Assembly (NCBI GenBank): GCA_002794775.1
Contig: NBAY01000054.1
Coordinates: 124,001 to 188,000, forward strand
From: Porodaedalea pini
Taxonomy: Eukaryota > Basidiomycota > Agaricomycetes > Hymenochaetales > Hymenochaetaceae
Direction of reading: 5' to 3'
Length of the DNA stretch: 64,000 nucleotides
Shown one piece after another: positions 1 to 12,631 of this stretch. Numbering within the stretch: position 1 is the stretch's first letter; each line of letters begins with the position of its first letter. The notes beneath the pieces are model-generated. The model was not told where the DNA came from, did not search any database, and worked only from the letters and a program-made list of their open reading frames with translations. The translations under genes were made by a program, and so were the position numbers.

Positions 1-334
1 TACAGCAGCAATCTACTACATGCAGTTCTACGCACTTCTCGCCTGACTCTCACTCTAAACCTGTACACACCAACTCTGTCACTGACTCTCAGAACTCCAT
101 CACCCAATCACCAAAAACCTTCGGCCACTGTCATAAGTGCTGACTCTACCCAGCCAAGTCTTGGTCCCATCAGAATCCCGCTCATATCCATATCGCCAAG
201 TCTTCATATCTTGAACCTTGCTCTACTTAGGTTGTCCCTCTCAGTATACCGAGTCACTGCAGTCCCCTTTGGGTTGAACACAAGCACTAGCCCAGATTGC
301 CCTTTGAATTAGAAGAGTCTGCACCCCTATACAT
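1..334 (+). repeat. LTR-A, 5' copy, 3' portion only
   Basis: Matches 20804-21134 almost base for base; differences are mostly C/T and G/A transitions. It ends in TACA at about 334, with a two-base insertion relative to the 3' copy. The U3 start lies outside the window. Confidence 0.85.
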
Positions 335-1358
335 TGGAGCCCACCGTGAGGGGGACAAGGTGCCTCACCTAAGTATCAGGTCGATGTCTGAAGCTCCTTG
401 GCACTCTACACACATACAGGCAAAGGTCCAGGAAGAACTGAGCAACTCACCACCACCACCCAGAGGACGAGGCTGAGGAAGACCAAGAGGTCACCCACCG
501 GCCACAGCCACCCCTCAAATCTTACATACCCCCAGAGAAGCATTGTTGTCACCTTTTTGCTGATCTGGAATTGCCAACCCAGAAAACACACCTCAGGACA
601 CTGAACAACAACAGCAATCCTCAGTAGCCAAACCAGAAACCACACAAGAACGAGGACAACCAGTCGAACCTAGAAGGATCCTACCTGATCTCATCAAAAC
701 TCCACTATCACTTCATATCCCAGGAAGTTTCATAACTGGCAACAGGTCTCATCTCAGCATTGCCAGTACACCACTCAGTCGGCAGACACAACGACCCAGG
801 GGAGCACCCAAAAGTGAGGAAAGGAACCCAGGCCTCAGAGGATACAGAAGTCCAACAAGGGAACAAAGTCGCTCCAGATCTGAAGAAGTAGTCAGGAAAT
901 TAGTATCACCAGGACCGTGAGAATCAGCAACACTGTATCAAAACCAGTCACTAGGATCGTTGTCACCCTGAAGGCTAGGATCACCACTTAATTGGAACAG
1001 GCAAGCCATCAGAAGGCGACTCAATGAACCTCTGATCCAGACAGAAGGACCAATAGAAGGACCAACAGAATGAAACTCCAAACCTGAGAATCCTACCCCC
1101 GACCAAGAAGAATGATCAACCCCGGGATCACCACAAACTCAGTCCAAGACATCAGAGGAAGAACTACCCCTGCCAGCACCACCACTAACTCCAGAAGGAA
1201 CGGTACCTGTTGCGATATCAAGAATTGCCAATCCCTACCTGGAAACTTGCCCTTCTACCCCGGAACAACCAGGAAGAACACCAACTCCACCCACAAGAAC
1301 ACCTACACTGGCACCGCCAACTTCCCATATTGTGGTGCCACCAATAGTCAGAGCAGTC
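335..1358 (+). other. Element A primer-binding region and untranslated leader
   Basis: Directly after the LTR lies TTGGAGCCCACCGTGAGGG (336-354), in the usual place of a primer-binding site. It has no obvious complement in the LTR transcript start, so a tRNA primer is likely but I cannot name it. The rest is Pro/Thr/Gln-codon-rich sequence with stops in all frames. It may be decayed N-terminal gag or a long leader. I see no convincing gene. Confidence 0.45.
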
Positions 1359-2917
1359 ATGGCCAATTCTGCCACACAAGGATCGAGCCAAGGACCTTCA
1401 CAAGCTCCTCCAACGGTACCACCAGCACAACCCATACCGAACATAGCAAATCCTCTCCCGGACCTCGCTGAGTCCAGAAATCTCCCAATCACCAGACCAA
1501 ATCCTCCAGTTCCAGGAGCAACAATGTCAAACAGACATGACAAACGAGCACCAGCAATGAATGCTGATGTGGAACCAGAAGGGATCCTGCAATTCTTTGA
1601 AGAAGTCAACATATTGGGATTGAACACAGGGATCACTGAGCTACAGAAATTTAATTGGGCATGTTACTACACACCGGTACATGAGGAGTTACTATGGTCA
1701 ACTCTCCCACAGGCACGACAAAACAATTTCATGTCATTCAAAACAGCTGCCCTAAGCTTCTATCTGGCGGCAATGATAAGATACATGTACGGGGATCTAA
1801 TCAACTTTGTCACCGAGAACTCCAATAAAGTTTTGATGAGCACAGCTGCCCTGGGAGAATATCATCAAAGCTTCATGCGTATGATGTCATATCTGGTTCA
1901 AGAAGGAGTCATTTCAGAACTAGACCAAAAGTGGTTCTATCGAGAAGGTCTGAATCAGCTCACCAATCAGCAACTTGAACAACAGCTTCAGTTGGTTGAC
2001 TTTTGACACCCGGCTGGCATCCCTTGGGATATACCGGTACTATACAATGAACTCGACTGACTTATATCAGGAGGAGTCCTAGTGACTGGCCCTGGTGCGC
2101 AGCAAGGTTACGCAGTACCACAGTATGGAACATTCAGGATACCCGCAGCACCTCCATACTTTACTCAGCAACATGTTGCTGCAGCATCTGGACCATATGC
2201 ACCAACCCCCATCAAACAAGAGGACATGGAACTAAGCCTTCTCACACACATGGTATTGGACTTACAAGCTGAAATAAGGGATCTCTGGGGTGAAAGGAAG
2301 GAGGACTATCGAAGATGAGACTACAAGGATCGGTACACTCGAGATTGGCCATATGCCCCTAATGAACCAAGGGATTACCAATGACCTGATGATTACAGAC
2401 GACCACGCGAAGAGTACAGGGCACCACCAAGAGGCCCACCTCCAGCCAGAAATATGCAGGTAAGGAACACAGGACCCTGAATGTGTGCAATGTGCCACAG
2501 CACTGCACACCTATTCAGGGACTGTACGATCAGGGACATGTTGCTGAACCAGCAACTATTGGCCTTGGATGTGCAAGGATTCATTGTGATACCAGGAGGA
2601 ACACGACTACTGCCAGGACCTCAAGGCTTTTCTCTACTGGATTGAATGAACTTGTACTACCGAGACCACCCGAATGAAGTCCCTCCTGGTACGACTCTTC
2701 CTGTCAATATGACGGTGCTACAAGATCCACCACTACACCAAATGGCGAACTTGTTTGATATGTACTATCCTGCCATATCAGGACCAAGTATGTATACGCC
2801 AACCCAGCCATGTAAGGAGGAAGCCCATATCAAAGAAATCCAGGACAAATATGTAGAAGAAGGAAGGAAGGTTTGGTTTGATGATATGGCAAACTCTTGT
2901 GGTCAGCAGAGATGATC
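1359..2917 (+). pseudogene. Element A gag-like protein (degenerate)
   Basis: One reading frame continues with interruptions from the ATG at 1359. It has a Pro/Gln/Ala-rich start, then an alpha-helical capsid-like block (about 1560-2000, rich in Phe, Leu and Tyr), a Pro-rich stretch with many Arg and Tyr, and a zinc knuckle CX2CX4HX4C (CAMCHSTAHLFRDC) at 2484-2525. A knuckle after a helical block is the classic nucleocapsid arrangement of retrotransposon Gag, which packages the RNA in a cytoplasmic particle. Stops at 2004-2006, about 2316 and 2478 are mostly TGA where Arg or Trp would fit. The frame continues into the protease region. Assignment as Gag rests on position and knuckle, not on a recognised capsid family. 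Confidence 0.65.
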
Positions 2918-2918
2918 G

Positions 2919-3895
2919 GTGAGACTGGCAAATATAGGAAAAGTCAACTCTCCTTCACCTAAGCACACGACAAAACCAATGAAAGAACAAGAGGGACGCG
3001 AACCAGCTACAGACTCAGGCATACCGGAAACTGAAACAGACAAAGGAAAGGAGAAAGAATCAGCTGAGCCCAGAACAATCAAAGAATCAGTACCCGACTC
3101 CATTCCACCAAGTGAGCCTATGCAAGTCCATGTGACGCCACCACGAGAAAGGATGGAACCAAAGCCTGGACATCCCAACCTGACAGTAGACATACAGAGG
3201 CCTCAGTTCAAATACAACACACTGGCAAATGACCCCGCAATGGTTGATGCAGTGTTTCACCAATTCTTGGACTCTACGGTGTCAGTATCAGGTCGAGAAC
3301 TGTTGGCAACCTCCCCAGAAGTCAGACAAAAGTGCAAGGATATGATGATGGCAAAGTGAAGTCCAATAAACCCTGAAGATGAAGGCATGGCCATGTACTC
3401 AGTAGGACCCAGGCTAGGATTGCCAGACGAGACAATGGAAAGGGAACCAGTCACACCAGCAACTGTACCAATTTGAGTCATCAATGTATGGCTGGATGGA
3501 AAAGTCAAGGTAGAAGGACTACTTGACACTGGAGCTTCATTTATTGGAATATCGCAAGACGTGTGGAAACATCTAGGATCACCAACTCTGAACAACGAAT
3601 GAATCACTATCAAAACAGCAGACGTGTCTAGGCCCAAATCACTTGGACTAATACCATGACTCAGGATAGGGCTCAGAGGATTCTCAGTACTTGTACAAGC
3701 ACAAGTCGTACATCCAGCACTGTTCAATATCCTACTCGGCCGACCGTTCCTCGCACACTGCAAGGCTCAGCTCATGGATATAGACATTGATGACCAGGTA
3801 CTAGAACTAATCCACCTGGTAACAGAAGAAGATATAACAGTTCCAACCCAAGAACGAACACGACAAAAGCCATCAGCAAAGGAGGACAAGAATTT
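2919..3895 (+). pseudogene. Element A protease region (aspartic protease, degenerate)
   Basis: Same frame as gag. A charged, low-complexity linker rich in Lys, Glu and Pro (2919-3200) is followed by a conserved-looking block ending near 3357. The retropepsin motif LLDTGASFIGIS lies at about 3520-3555, with a later ILLGRPFL block near 3730 that fits the second half of the protease fold. The enzyme would cut the Gag-Pol polyprotein as a dimer. In-frame TGA codons at 3474, 3600 and 3658 break it. At the T5 run near 3893-3897 the coding frame changes: everything downstream (RT to integrase) reads one base back. Confidence 0.75.
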
Positions 3896-5566
3896 TTGAT
3901 AGTCAATGAATTGGTATCAAATCGACAAGATGAACTAGAAATGCAACCATGTTATACCATGGATACCCCGGAGTCAAATGCAGTACATATTTCTTTTGAC
4001 AGGCAGTCTATTGAAATCACCGTCACGGAAAAGGGAGGCATAAAAACAAAGCAAAAAATGGAAAACAACAAAACCCGAATGAATGATGCAACAGGACTAT
4101 TCTCTATTAATCACCCTTACGATAACGAATCTCTAATTCCTCGAACAAGTCAAACTCGCCAAATGACTCAACCTTTCTACAAATACAAGAAGGTCACCGA
4201 TTGTATAAAGTCGGTTCCAACCACACTCCCCAAAGAATACTGAATCACCAGAATGCTGCACCCCGATCCTCTGAAAGACCTTCCCGAACTACTGACCCAT
4301 CCACCACCATTCTCACCTGGGAAGTGACTCACACAGGAATGATATGATGAAATGAACATAGACCCAGCCAGGTTCCTACTCCCTGAAGAAAAGGACCTTG
4401 CATGGTGGGTTATTCGGACACAGGAAATGGCATTCCCTTGGGATGAAATGGAGAAAGGCACACTCAACTATGACTACTTCACCCCAGTTCTTATCCCAAT
4501 GATCAAACATATTCCATGGGTCCTGAAGAATATTCCCATCCCACCGGGGATATTCGACAGGGTCATTGCAATCATCAAAGACAAAATCATGTCCGGTGTT
4601 TACAAACCATCAAACTCATCATACCGATCCAAGTGGTTCTGCATAGTAAAGAAGGATGGAAAGTCATTGAGAATAGTCCACGATCTTCAACCTCTAAACG
4701 CAGTCACAATACAAGATCCATTGGTACTGTATCCAACAGAACACATTGCCGAATCTTTCGGAGGGCAGTCCTGCTATACAACCTTGGACTTATTCATGGC
4801 ATTCGACCAAAGGAAACTTGCCATATGAAGTAGGGACATAACAACATTCCAGATGCCACTAGGAGCATTCTGACTCACATCGATTCCCATGGGGTATACG
4901 AACTCCCAGCAAATCATGCACGCTGATGTCACATTCATCCTGAAAGACAAAATCCCAGACATGGTGTTCCCATACATTGATGATGTACCCATAAAAGGGC
5001 TGGCCTCATGATATGAGCTACAGGATGGATCATACAAGACCATCCCAGAAAATTCAGGAATCTGCCAATTCATATGGGAACACCTAAATGATGTCAACTG
5101 AGTCCTCCAAAGATTCAAAGTAGTTGGAGCGACTCTGTCTGGGAAAAAGTTGGTACTCGCTGCACCCGAAGCTGTGATAGTCGGCCATACATGCAACTAC
5201 TCAGGATGAGTCCCAGACAAAGCATGAGTCCAAAAAGTCGTCAACTGGCCCCCTTGTGAAGACATTACCGATGTTTGATCATTCCTCAGGACTGCAGGAG
5301 TTCTTAGGCATTTTATCAACAACTTCGCTCGGCTGGCATATGATCTGAACCGACTCACTGGAAAAGATGTCCCCTTCTCATTTGGAAAACTCAAACAGCG
5401 ATTGATGGACCAACTCAAGAAGGCAGTCACTGAGTCTGGAGCCATCAGGCCAATTGACTACAAATGCGGGAGACTGGTCCACCTTTGTGTAGATTTGTTG
5501 ATTTGAGGATACAGAGCGATTCTCCTACAGATTGGAGAAAATGGAGAATGATTCCCAGCTTGTTTT
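3896..5566 (+). pseudogene. Element A reverse transcriptase (degenerate)
   Basis: From 4352 the frame encodes an RT of the Ty3/gypsy type common in Agaricomycetes: a YRSKWFCIVKKDGKSLRIV fingers block (4621-4677), then TLDLFMAF (palm, first Asp) at 4783-4806. After a TGA come the TFQMPLGAF block (4851-4877) and the catalytic FPYIDD box near 4970-4987. Stops at 4826-4828, 4871-4873, 5008 and later are TGA codons where CGA is expected by comparison with relatives. The enzyme would copy element RNA to DNA in the particle. The segment 3896-4340 is a spacer without recognisable domain. Confidence 0.8.
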
Positions 5567-7411
5567 ATGTCTGCAACATGGAACGAGAGGGAACAGAACT
5601 ACTCACAGCCAAAAGTAGAACTATTCGGCCTCATGAGGGCTCTTCATGACACACGGATCTACCTAATAGGACTGGACCACTTCTACATTGAAGTCGATGC
5701 CAAGTACATTAAAGGCATGATCAACAACCCAGATATCCAGCCAAATGTGACGATCAACTGGTGGATTGCTGGAATCTTATTGTTCCACTTCACAATTATC
5801 CATGTACCAGGCACTTGGCATACAGGCCCAGACGGACTCAGTCGGCGAAAGCGAGCAGATACCGACCCTCCAGATGACAAAAACTATGAAGAATGGATCG
5901 ACAACCAGTATGCTTTCATATTTGTAGCATACACTGAAGACATTCCTCCTGCTGCTGACCCTCCCACCATTCCCTGGACAACTGCAGCAGAATCGGCCGA
6001 TCAAGAGTTGATAAAAATCAAGGAGTTTCTCAGTGACCCAAAGAAACCAGAAGACATGACAGACAACGAATTTCAACACTTCGTAACAAAGGCAACTCGG
6101 TTCTTCATTGCAGATGGACAACTCTGGAGGAAACGATACTTGGGACCACACCAACTCGTACTCACACGAGATCACCAACTCTCAGTCATGCAGTCAGCAC
6201 ACAATGACCTGGGACACAAAGGATTCTTTTCAGTACAACTACGAATCCACAATCAATTTTGGTGGCCCATGATGAGTTCCAACATACATTGGTTCCTGAA
6301 GATGTGTCACTTGTGCCAGACTCAGCAATTCACTCACATACAAATCCCACCAAATGTTCCAACACCAGTGCCACTATTTGCCAGGGTACACATAGACATG
6401 ATGCTCATGCCCAAATCAGGGGGATTCAGGTATATCATCCAGGCAAGAGACTCACTCACAGGCTACCCAGAGTTCTGACTCTTGCGCACCGACAACTCAA
6501 GATCGATCGCCAACTTCATATTTCAAGACATCATATGTCAATGGGGTTACATTCATGAGATTGTATCAGACAATGGTCCATCATTCAACAGTGAAGTAAT
6601 CAGGATGTTGGCAAGATATGGAGTCCACAATATCTGAATATCCCCTTATAACTCAAGAGCAAATGGAATTGTAGAGTGGCGCCACAGGGACCTTCGGGAA
6701 ACACTGATGAAACTTGCTGGGAATGACGAAGCTCAATGGTCACAACATGCATACCATGCCATATGGGTGGAGAGGATCACGATTCAGAAAGCAACAGGAT
6801 ATTCGCCATACTACATGGTCCATGGAGTCCAGCTGATCCTTCCATTTGACCTGGCCAAACAAACATACATGTCGCCGGTATACTCGTCCAAGGTATCACA
6901 AGCAGAACTACTCACTGCATGGGCAAGGGCACTCCAGCATCAACCAGAAGACTTGAAACGAGTACACTCAGCAGTCATGCATGCTCGCTTCAAATCAATC
7001 CAGCAATTCAAAAAACACTACCAAAACACAATCCAAGACTACGACTTTGGTCCTGGAGCCCTGGTTCTGGTTCGAAACTCATGATTCGACACGGAACTAA
7101 GCTGGAAAGCCAAACCCAAATACCTTGGACCTATGGTAGTTATTTGCCGAACAACTGGAGGATCGTACATACTCGCAGAACTCACAGGTGCAGTCTCGGC
7201 ACTATGATACGCAGCATTCAGAGTCATCTTGTACCACCCCCAAGCAAACATATCGACCCCAGTCACCCAGATAGTGGAGCAAACCAACTCAGAACTCGAT
7301 GATCTAGCCAACAAACATTCAAAAATTGAAGGGGAGGAGCTCAGTGCCGAGGATCGGCCACAACCAACAGAAATCCTCGACACCGACTCTGGAACTGAAT
7401 CCAAATCATGA
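5567..7411 (+). pseudogene. Element A RNase H and integrase (degenerate)
   Basis: Residues from 5567 show an RNase H-like block ending in the typical VPGTWHTGPDGLSRR (5800-5850). The integrase zinc domain follows (HNDLGHKGFF ... CHLCQ, HHCC type) near 6200-6330, then the catalytic core with HIDMM (6391-6405), SDNGPSFNSEV (about 6567-6600) and NGIVEWRHRDLRE (6664-6702), giving the D, D and E positions. TGA stops at 6476-6478, 6638 and 7082 interrupt it. The C-terminal part (7083-7411) is acidic and shows no chromodomain, unlike families D and E here. Role: tRNA/RNA strand removal, then integration of the cDNA. Confidence 0.8.
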
Positions 7412-7624
7412 TACCCCTTATTCTCCTTGATATTTGTACTCATTCCATTTCATTTCACACACTAAACCCCTACTCTCAAACTTGGAAACCATGAGATCCA
7501 CAGAAACAGTACTTTACTGAGCCTTGAACAAAGCCGAGTCTTAATCTCTCATCATAAAGCACAGTGTAATGTAGTACCAACCATAAACTAAATTCCTTTT
7601 AATAAATAACAACTAAACTATTTT

Positions 7625-9784
7625 CTACTTCCTCCCTTTTCCTTTTCCCTTCCTCTTCTTCTCCTTTTCTTCCTTCTCCTCCTGTTCCTGAATGGTCTGA
7701 TAGTTAATGAAAGATTCCTTGTCAAGGAACGGCATAGGTGGCATCCAATCCTCAACCTCCTCGTATTCACTGAGACAACACATGAGCTCCTCGACACAAG
7801 CCTCATATGCCTCAAGACAACAACGGATGGCGGCCTGATGCTCATGAATCAACACACAAGACTCGGTGACATTCCTAGCCAATGCCTCAACCAGGATGTC
7901 GATGGAAGCTGCATCTGAGTAGTCAGGCACGTCACTGAACTGCCAGACTGCGCCGCCAATACCAATTGGGTCCACCATGGAGAGCATGAGAGGAGTGAGC
8001 TGGGTACCACCACACTGCCCATGGAACTGATTGAAGATGCAGCATGCCTTGTTCCACGAGCAGCGAGCGCACCGCCGACTCTTGGGGACACCATCGCATG
8101 ACATGCCTGTGACAATGCAAGTGTTGCAGGCAAGGGCAAACTGAACAGTCTGCCCTAGGTGTACCCCACCTCTGAGAAAATCCGGGTCCAGGCCATCAGA
8201 GATGGCCTCTTTGGGCTTCGCATCCCTCACAGAAGATGCACCCACAGCGCATGGAACCTTGGACGGACCAGGATGGGAAGGACCTTTGTCGCCACTGGAT
8301 TCAACCAAAACTGGCTTCTGCTTCATCCCAGGCTTCGTAGGAGGGATGTTGGTGGCCACCAGCTCAGGACACGCATGCAAACCACCAACCTACACCGGGA
8401 ACAGTCAACCATGAAGATCAGGATCAGTACAGAAAGGAATACTCACCTTTGTCACCTCACACGGTACCTTCATGGATGAGGTGCTTCCGCTGACTGTCAA
8501 AGGATCAGCTTTTACACTCCCAGCTGGCGCAGCCAGGAAAGGAGAGGTGGAAGTCCTGTAAGGGGGCACAGCAGGCCCACCAGGACCTTAACGAGACACG
8601 GCACTCGCATCCGAGCCAGCCCAAGGCAATGATGCGGGAGAGTTGACTTCCCTGCTTTCTGCGCCTGAATGCACAAGGACAGGACGAGGGCGAGGCTGAC
8701 ATGTACACAACCCAAAATGAGGTGAAGGTGGGACTGACTGAGTGGGAACAGGAGGGCTCAGTTTCTATGACAAATCAGCAGGTATACAAAAAAAAAAAAA
8801 AAATTATTATACTCACAGCAGATGAAGCCGGCAGAGGAGGACCGACCATACGATAGATCCGACCCTGGAGCTCCTTGTTGGTCGCAGCAAGATACAGTGC
8901 TTGTAGCGACTTGTGCATGCCCCTCAGTTTCACCGTGTGCTCCTCCTGTTCCTGGGCCTGTTTCACCTCCAGGAGCACCCTATGCTTGACCCAAAATTGC
9001 ATCTCTTGTGCAGCCTGCTTGGCATGCTCAGTGTCCTCACGTGCCCAACACTCTACCCTCTCCTTGGCCTCAGCAGCAGTGCATGCACACTTGGCAGCAA
9101 CAAGCTTGCATTTATGCTTACGCTTGGCCACCTTCTCCTCCTCCTCAGTAATAAGGGACCAGAGATGCTTTGGCAGCATCTCCTTGGTCGTGTTCTCCAC
9201 TGCTTCCTCAAACTCAGTCTGGAACACATCCAGAAGGACGTCCATCGCAGTAAAAGAGGGGTGGGTAGCTTTCACGTGCTCAGAGATGCCATCCCATGTG
9301 GTAGAAAGGAAGCACTAGAAAAAGTGTATCAGAAACGAAAACAAGAAAACAAAAACAAGCGGCACATCCAGGTAGCCTGCACATACGCCATCGCCAACTC
9401 GTGACCCTCCTCACCTGACTTCTTGAGATCATCCAATGCCAAGTTGAAGTCTTCCATACGTGATGAGAATGGATCACACTGGATGAGGCTTGGCAGAACA
9501 GACTCGGCAGGGGGGACACCAACTTCCCCGGTGGTTTCCCCCTCCTCGCCCACTTCTGCACCCAATGAGGACAACAGCAGCTGCAATGGATGCAGGAGAT
9601 CCATGCCAACAGGCACACCTCCCACGTCTCAGTTGCCATCGTCAGGCTCCTGCAAAAGGGCCGGGGTCACTGGCACATGATTGTTGGGTCCCAGCTTCCA
9701 CTGTGGTGGTGTCGAAAAGCCTCCCCCATCTTTGGGAGATGCGGAGGGCCACAGGATGGGCTCGGGAGTTGTAGTAGTGTTCAT
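7625..9784 (-). pseudogene. Antisense spliced accessory gene of element A: coiled-coil plus Zn2Cys6-type cysteine cluster
   Basis: Read on the minus strand from ATG 9784. Exon 1 is about 9784-9381 (Pro/Gly-rich, then acidic), exon 2 about 9316-8819 (164 residues, strongly helical, rich in Glu, Lys and Ala, coiled-coil-like), exon 3 about 8765-8455 (Pro/Ser-rich), exon 4 about 8399-7625 (258 codons). Introns of about 52 and 57 nt between exons 2/3 and 3/4 have GTGAGT donors, TAG acceptors and phase 0 joins; the first join is less clear (GTATGT or GTGCAG donor). Exon 4 contains cysteines spaced CX2CX6CX8CX2CX6C, the Zn(II)2Cys6 spacing, followed by a Lys/Glu-rich tail. The product would be about 660 residues. 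Two in-frame stops (TGA near 9630, TAA in exon 3) disable this copy. I recall many Agaricomycete hypothetical proteins with this coiled-coil plus CXXC-cluster layout, but the function is unknown. Opposite orientation inside a retrotransposon is unusual. Confidence 0.65.
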
Positions 9785-10544
9785 CAAAAGGGTAAGGCAA
9801 GACCGAGGAGGTGGTAGTAAAAAGTAGAGGGCGACATGTTTCGAAAATTACGATGATCTCTGTCAACAACAATCACGCCCCATGCTACTGGACCGGAACA
9901 AGCACCGTGATCACACTCAAGAAGCACGACATGAAACCTGGTCATTTCAAGATCACCAAAGCACCTGAAATGGTTCTTGACGATCACACACCTCAAAAGC
10001 CAATCACATGTGGATCCAGACCACACCAAATACAGCATGAACCCACCAATCATTCACAATGAACCTAGGTACACACCGAACACCAGCATCTAACTATGAG
10101 CCTGCTTCCACCAAAAAGGAACCATGAGGCACAGAACACACAGACACTCAATGGAAAGTGAACACCAAATAAAATAACTACGCCAAGCCAGGACCACCAA
10201 ACAAAAATCACAACCGGCAATACAGAGACACAGACCGGAACAAAACACATGAAACATTGGACCAAAAAGACATGCAATTCTGCTGATTGACCAGCCGCCG
10301 ACCATGAGAAAATGACACTATTGCTGTCACAAATCACCCATTAAAGGACCCAATTAAAGCACACAAACAAATTGCCCAAAACACGCAACAAATGTGAACT
10401 CTGCTGACTGATGGCATGACCAATACAGAGAGGTCCTCCCGATACAGACATACAAACAACTCTGGCAACGCAACTGCCCTTAAAAAGACATGCCATTACT
10501 GAAAGCAACAAAAGAAAAAGAAACAACATCTGACCCTGCCCACA
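9785..10544. other. Element A spacer without recognisable gene
   Basis: Separates the antisense gene (starting at 9784) from the sense ORF at 10545, so it should hold both promoters. I see no clear TATA box in either direction and no ORF with convincing composition. Confidence 0.4.
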
Positions 10545-11324
10545 ATGGAAAGTACCAACATTACTCCTCCCCATGCGATCATCCTCAAGGGCATGGCACG
10601 CTGTATGCCCAACCCAACCCCTGGTGACCTCGCACTAGCCAACCCTCACCCGACGGGGGGTCTTGCAGATAGTCATATACAACCCAACAACAACCTCATT
10701 TGCCAAGTTTGCAGTGGAATTACTGTTCACATTTGACAAGCTCACGCCCACAGACCTGACTCTGATATACATGGCTTACATGTTCTGCACACCCGAAATA
10801 CAAGAGCGACTCTTGCAGTCACCCACACTTGCTGGAGGCTTGTGGTCTCAATTCTGCACCACAGTCACCATAGCCAGTCCCAATTGCGAGGGGCTCACGC
10901 AACTCACGTATGAAGAAGTATACCACATGGTGTTCAGACAGATCACAAGCAGGAAGGCGACCTCCTACAAATCAGCCCTGACCCTCTCTCAGTTCAATGC
11001 CGCAGCAATGGTGTCCTACATCCAACTGGCATACCTCAGCCAACTGTATGAAGCCTGGGAATTGCTGATTTCTGCAGAAGCCGAGCAGGCCGACTTCGCA
11101 GCAATGCTAGAAGACACCGAGCAGGAGTGTACAGCATGCAAAGCACAACAGTCGGCCCTTCAGGAAACAGTGATCTTGATGGCTCACCTCACTGAAACTG
11201 CTTGGGAACAAGCCATCAAAGCCCATGAGCTACTCTCACAACTAGTTGGTCAACTAAACGAGCTCCACGTTGTACCGATCAACCTGGGTGAGCACATGAA
11301 CTTGATCACATTGTGGAATGACTT
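10545..11324 (+). pseudogene. Element A accessory ORF (5' part), split by element E
   Basis: An ATG at 10545 opens a frame that runs to a run of six G at about 10655-10660. Removing one G joins it smoothly to the frame that continues to 11324, so I read a one-base insertion there. The downstream part is alpha-helical and rich in Ala, Leu, Gln, Thr and Glu (several CysXX motifs, coiled-coil-like from about 11060). Element E is inserted after the codons for Trp-Asn-Asp-Phe (duplicated GACTT). The frame resumes at 19319 and ends at a TAG at 19410-19412. The restored length would be about 290 residues. I recognise no family. It sits between the antisense gene and the last ORF of element A. Confidence 0.55.
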
Positions 11325-11773
11325 TGTCATGGATGCTTTTTAATTATTTTATTCTCTTACCATTTTCCCCTATCTTATCTTATCATATCTTATCCACTCA
11401 TTACTAATCACACTTATTTCGACTTACTCATATCCATTATGCCCCTTTCCCACACTCTCATTATTTGCTGACTGATACTATGACGCTATTGTTCTATGAA
11501 GTTCCATGATGTTCTTTCATCTATCTTTATGTAGTAGCTGATTCCCTGGTCTGTGCGCAGCCTCTGCAGGGTATATAAGTAGGTAGTACTCCTGTACTTA
11601 TCCCTTAGTTTTGACCTGGTCAATTCTACCTGGCTACGTCCAGAAGCTGTCCTCCCACCTCTGTGCTGTGTCAGCTCCCCTGGCTCACCGCTCTCTCTCT
11701 CGCTCCCCTCTTCCTCTGACTGAGTTCTGTGCAACCCGGTTACCTCTTGCGTATCCATAGTCTGTCACTGACA
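11325..11773 (+). repeat. LTR-E, 5' copy
   Basis: 449 bp, TG...CA ends, TATATAA at 11572-11578. Nearly identical to 18865-19313. Confidence 0.92.
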
Positions 11774-11788
11774 CAAGGTCGAAACTAA
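11572..11788 (+). promoter_or_regulatory. Element E TATA box, transcript start motif and complementary primer site
   Basis: TATATAA at 11572 is followed 33 nt later by TTAGTTTTGACCT (11605-11617), where the transcript should begin. Three bases after the LTR, AGGTCGAAACTAA (11776-11788) is its reverse complement at 12 of 13 positions; the one difference is a G-U pair. This is the layout of self-priming Tf1/sushi-type elements, in which the mRNA 5' end folds back onto the primer site. Confidence 0.7.
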
Positions 11789-12631
11789 ACTCCTTACCGC
11801 CTTGCGCACTTCTCAGTCACCACTACCAAGCTGGCTCTGAACGTTCGCGTCTCTTACCGACACCAGTCCCTTTATTGTGCTACATTCTACCATCTCACCT
11901 GCACACCTACTATCACCTTCACACTCGACCTCTTCCTCTTATCCATCATCATTACACTCAACCCTTACATTGTTCAAGTACCTCAAAACCATCCACTACC
12001 CGTCCGCAACCCTGAACTATAAACCAACATTCTTATCCGACGTGTCTGACGACTTGGACTGCGACCCCAACTATGATTGCTTCAACCCACACCTGTTCTC
12101 AGATCGATCTCACGTGCATCAATCAGGCCAATACATCATTAATCCTTTACTTTCATTACCTAACTCACTCGTTTTACAAACCGCCGTCTTCTTTCTATTC
12201 GATCAACCAGCGCTCGTTTGAGAGGGGGTAACGTTGAGCCCAACCCACTCAAGAGTAGCTACCAGGCCTTGGGGGTGATCTTCAGAGAGGTCCCTTGGTG
12301 CCCATTGGAGTCTTCACAGAGGAAGATCCAGGTTTGATCAGCAAGTGAAAGTCGACCACCACACCTGGAGTTTTGTTACAGCGCTCGATCAGATCTGCAG
12401 GTGTCCACACCACCTGTCAGCTGGCAGTGTTGTTTCTGATCTGAGCTGGCTCCACACCCGTATGCCTGACCGTCTGGATCAGCAGCACAGCATTGGAATA
12501 CACCACTGGAAGACACCACCGACGCTGTCCTCGCACAACTACCACTGCTGACCGACGATGACCTAGTACACATAGATGACAAGCTAGGAGCCCTCCAACC
12601 ACCCCACCCATCACCCACACCATTGCCTGTC
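11774..12631 (+). other. Element E leader
   Basis: Holds the primer site and a Ser/Thr/Leu-rich open frame to 12221 (about 114 codons, no clear ATG start), then sequence in which the gag frame is open upstream of its first good ATG from about 12480. I cannot tell whether the first frame is translated. Confidence 0.35.

Noticed and set aside
8875..9404. Long plus-strand ORFs of 147 and 163 codons
   Set aside because: They are antisense shadows of exon 2 of the minus-strand spliced gene, whose composition, introns and frame continuity are better.
10663..11343. Ending of the element A ORF as Val-Met-Asp-Ala-Phe
   Set aside because: Those last codons belong to the first bases of LTR-E; the true continuation is at 19319.
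11486..11758. 90-codon minus-strand ORF, repeated at 19026-19298
   Set aside because: It lies wholly inside the two copies of LTR-E and is repeated only because the LTR is.
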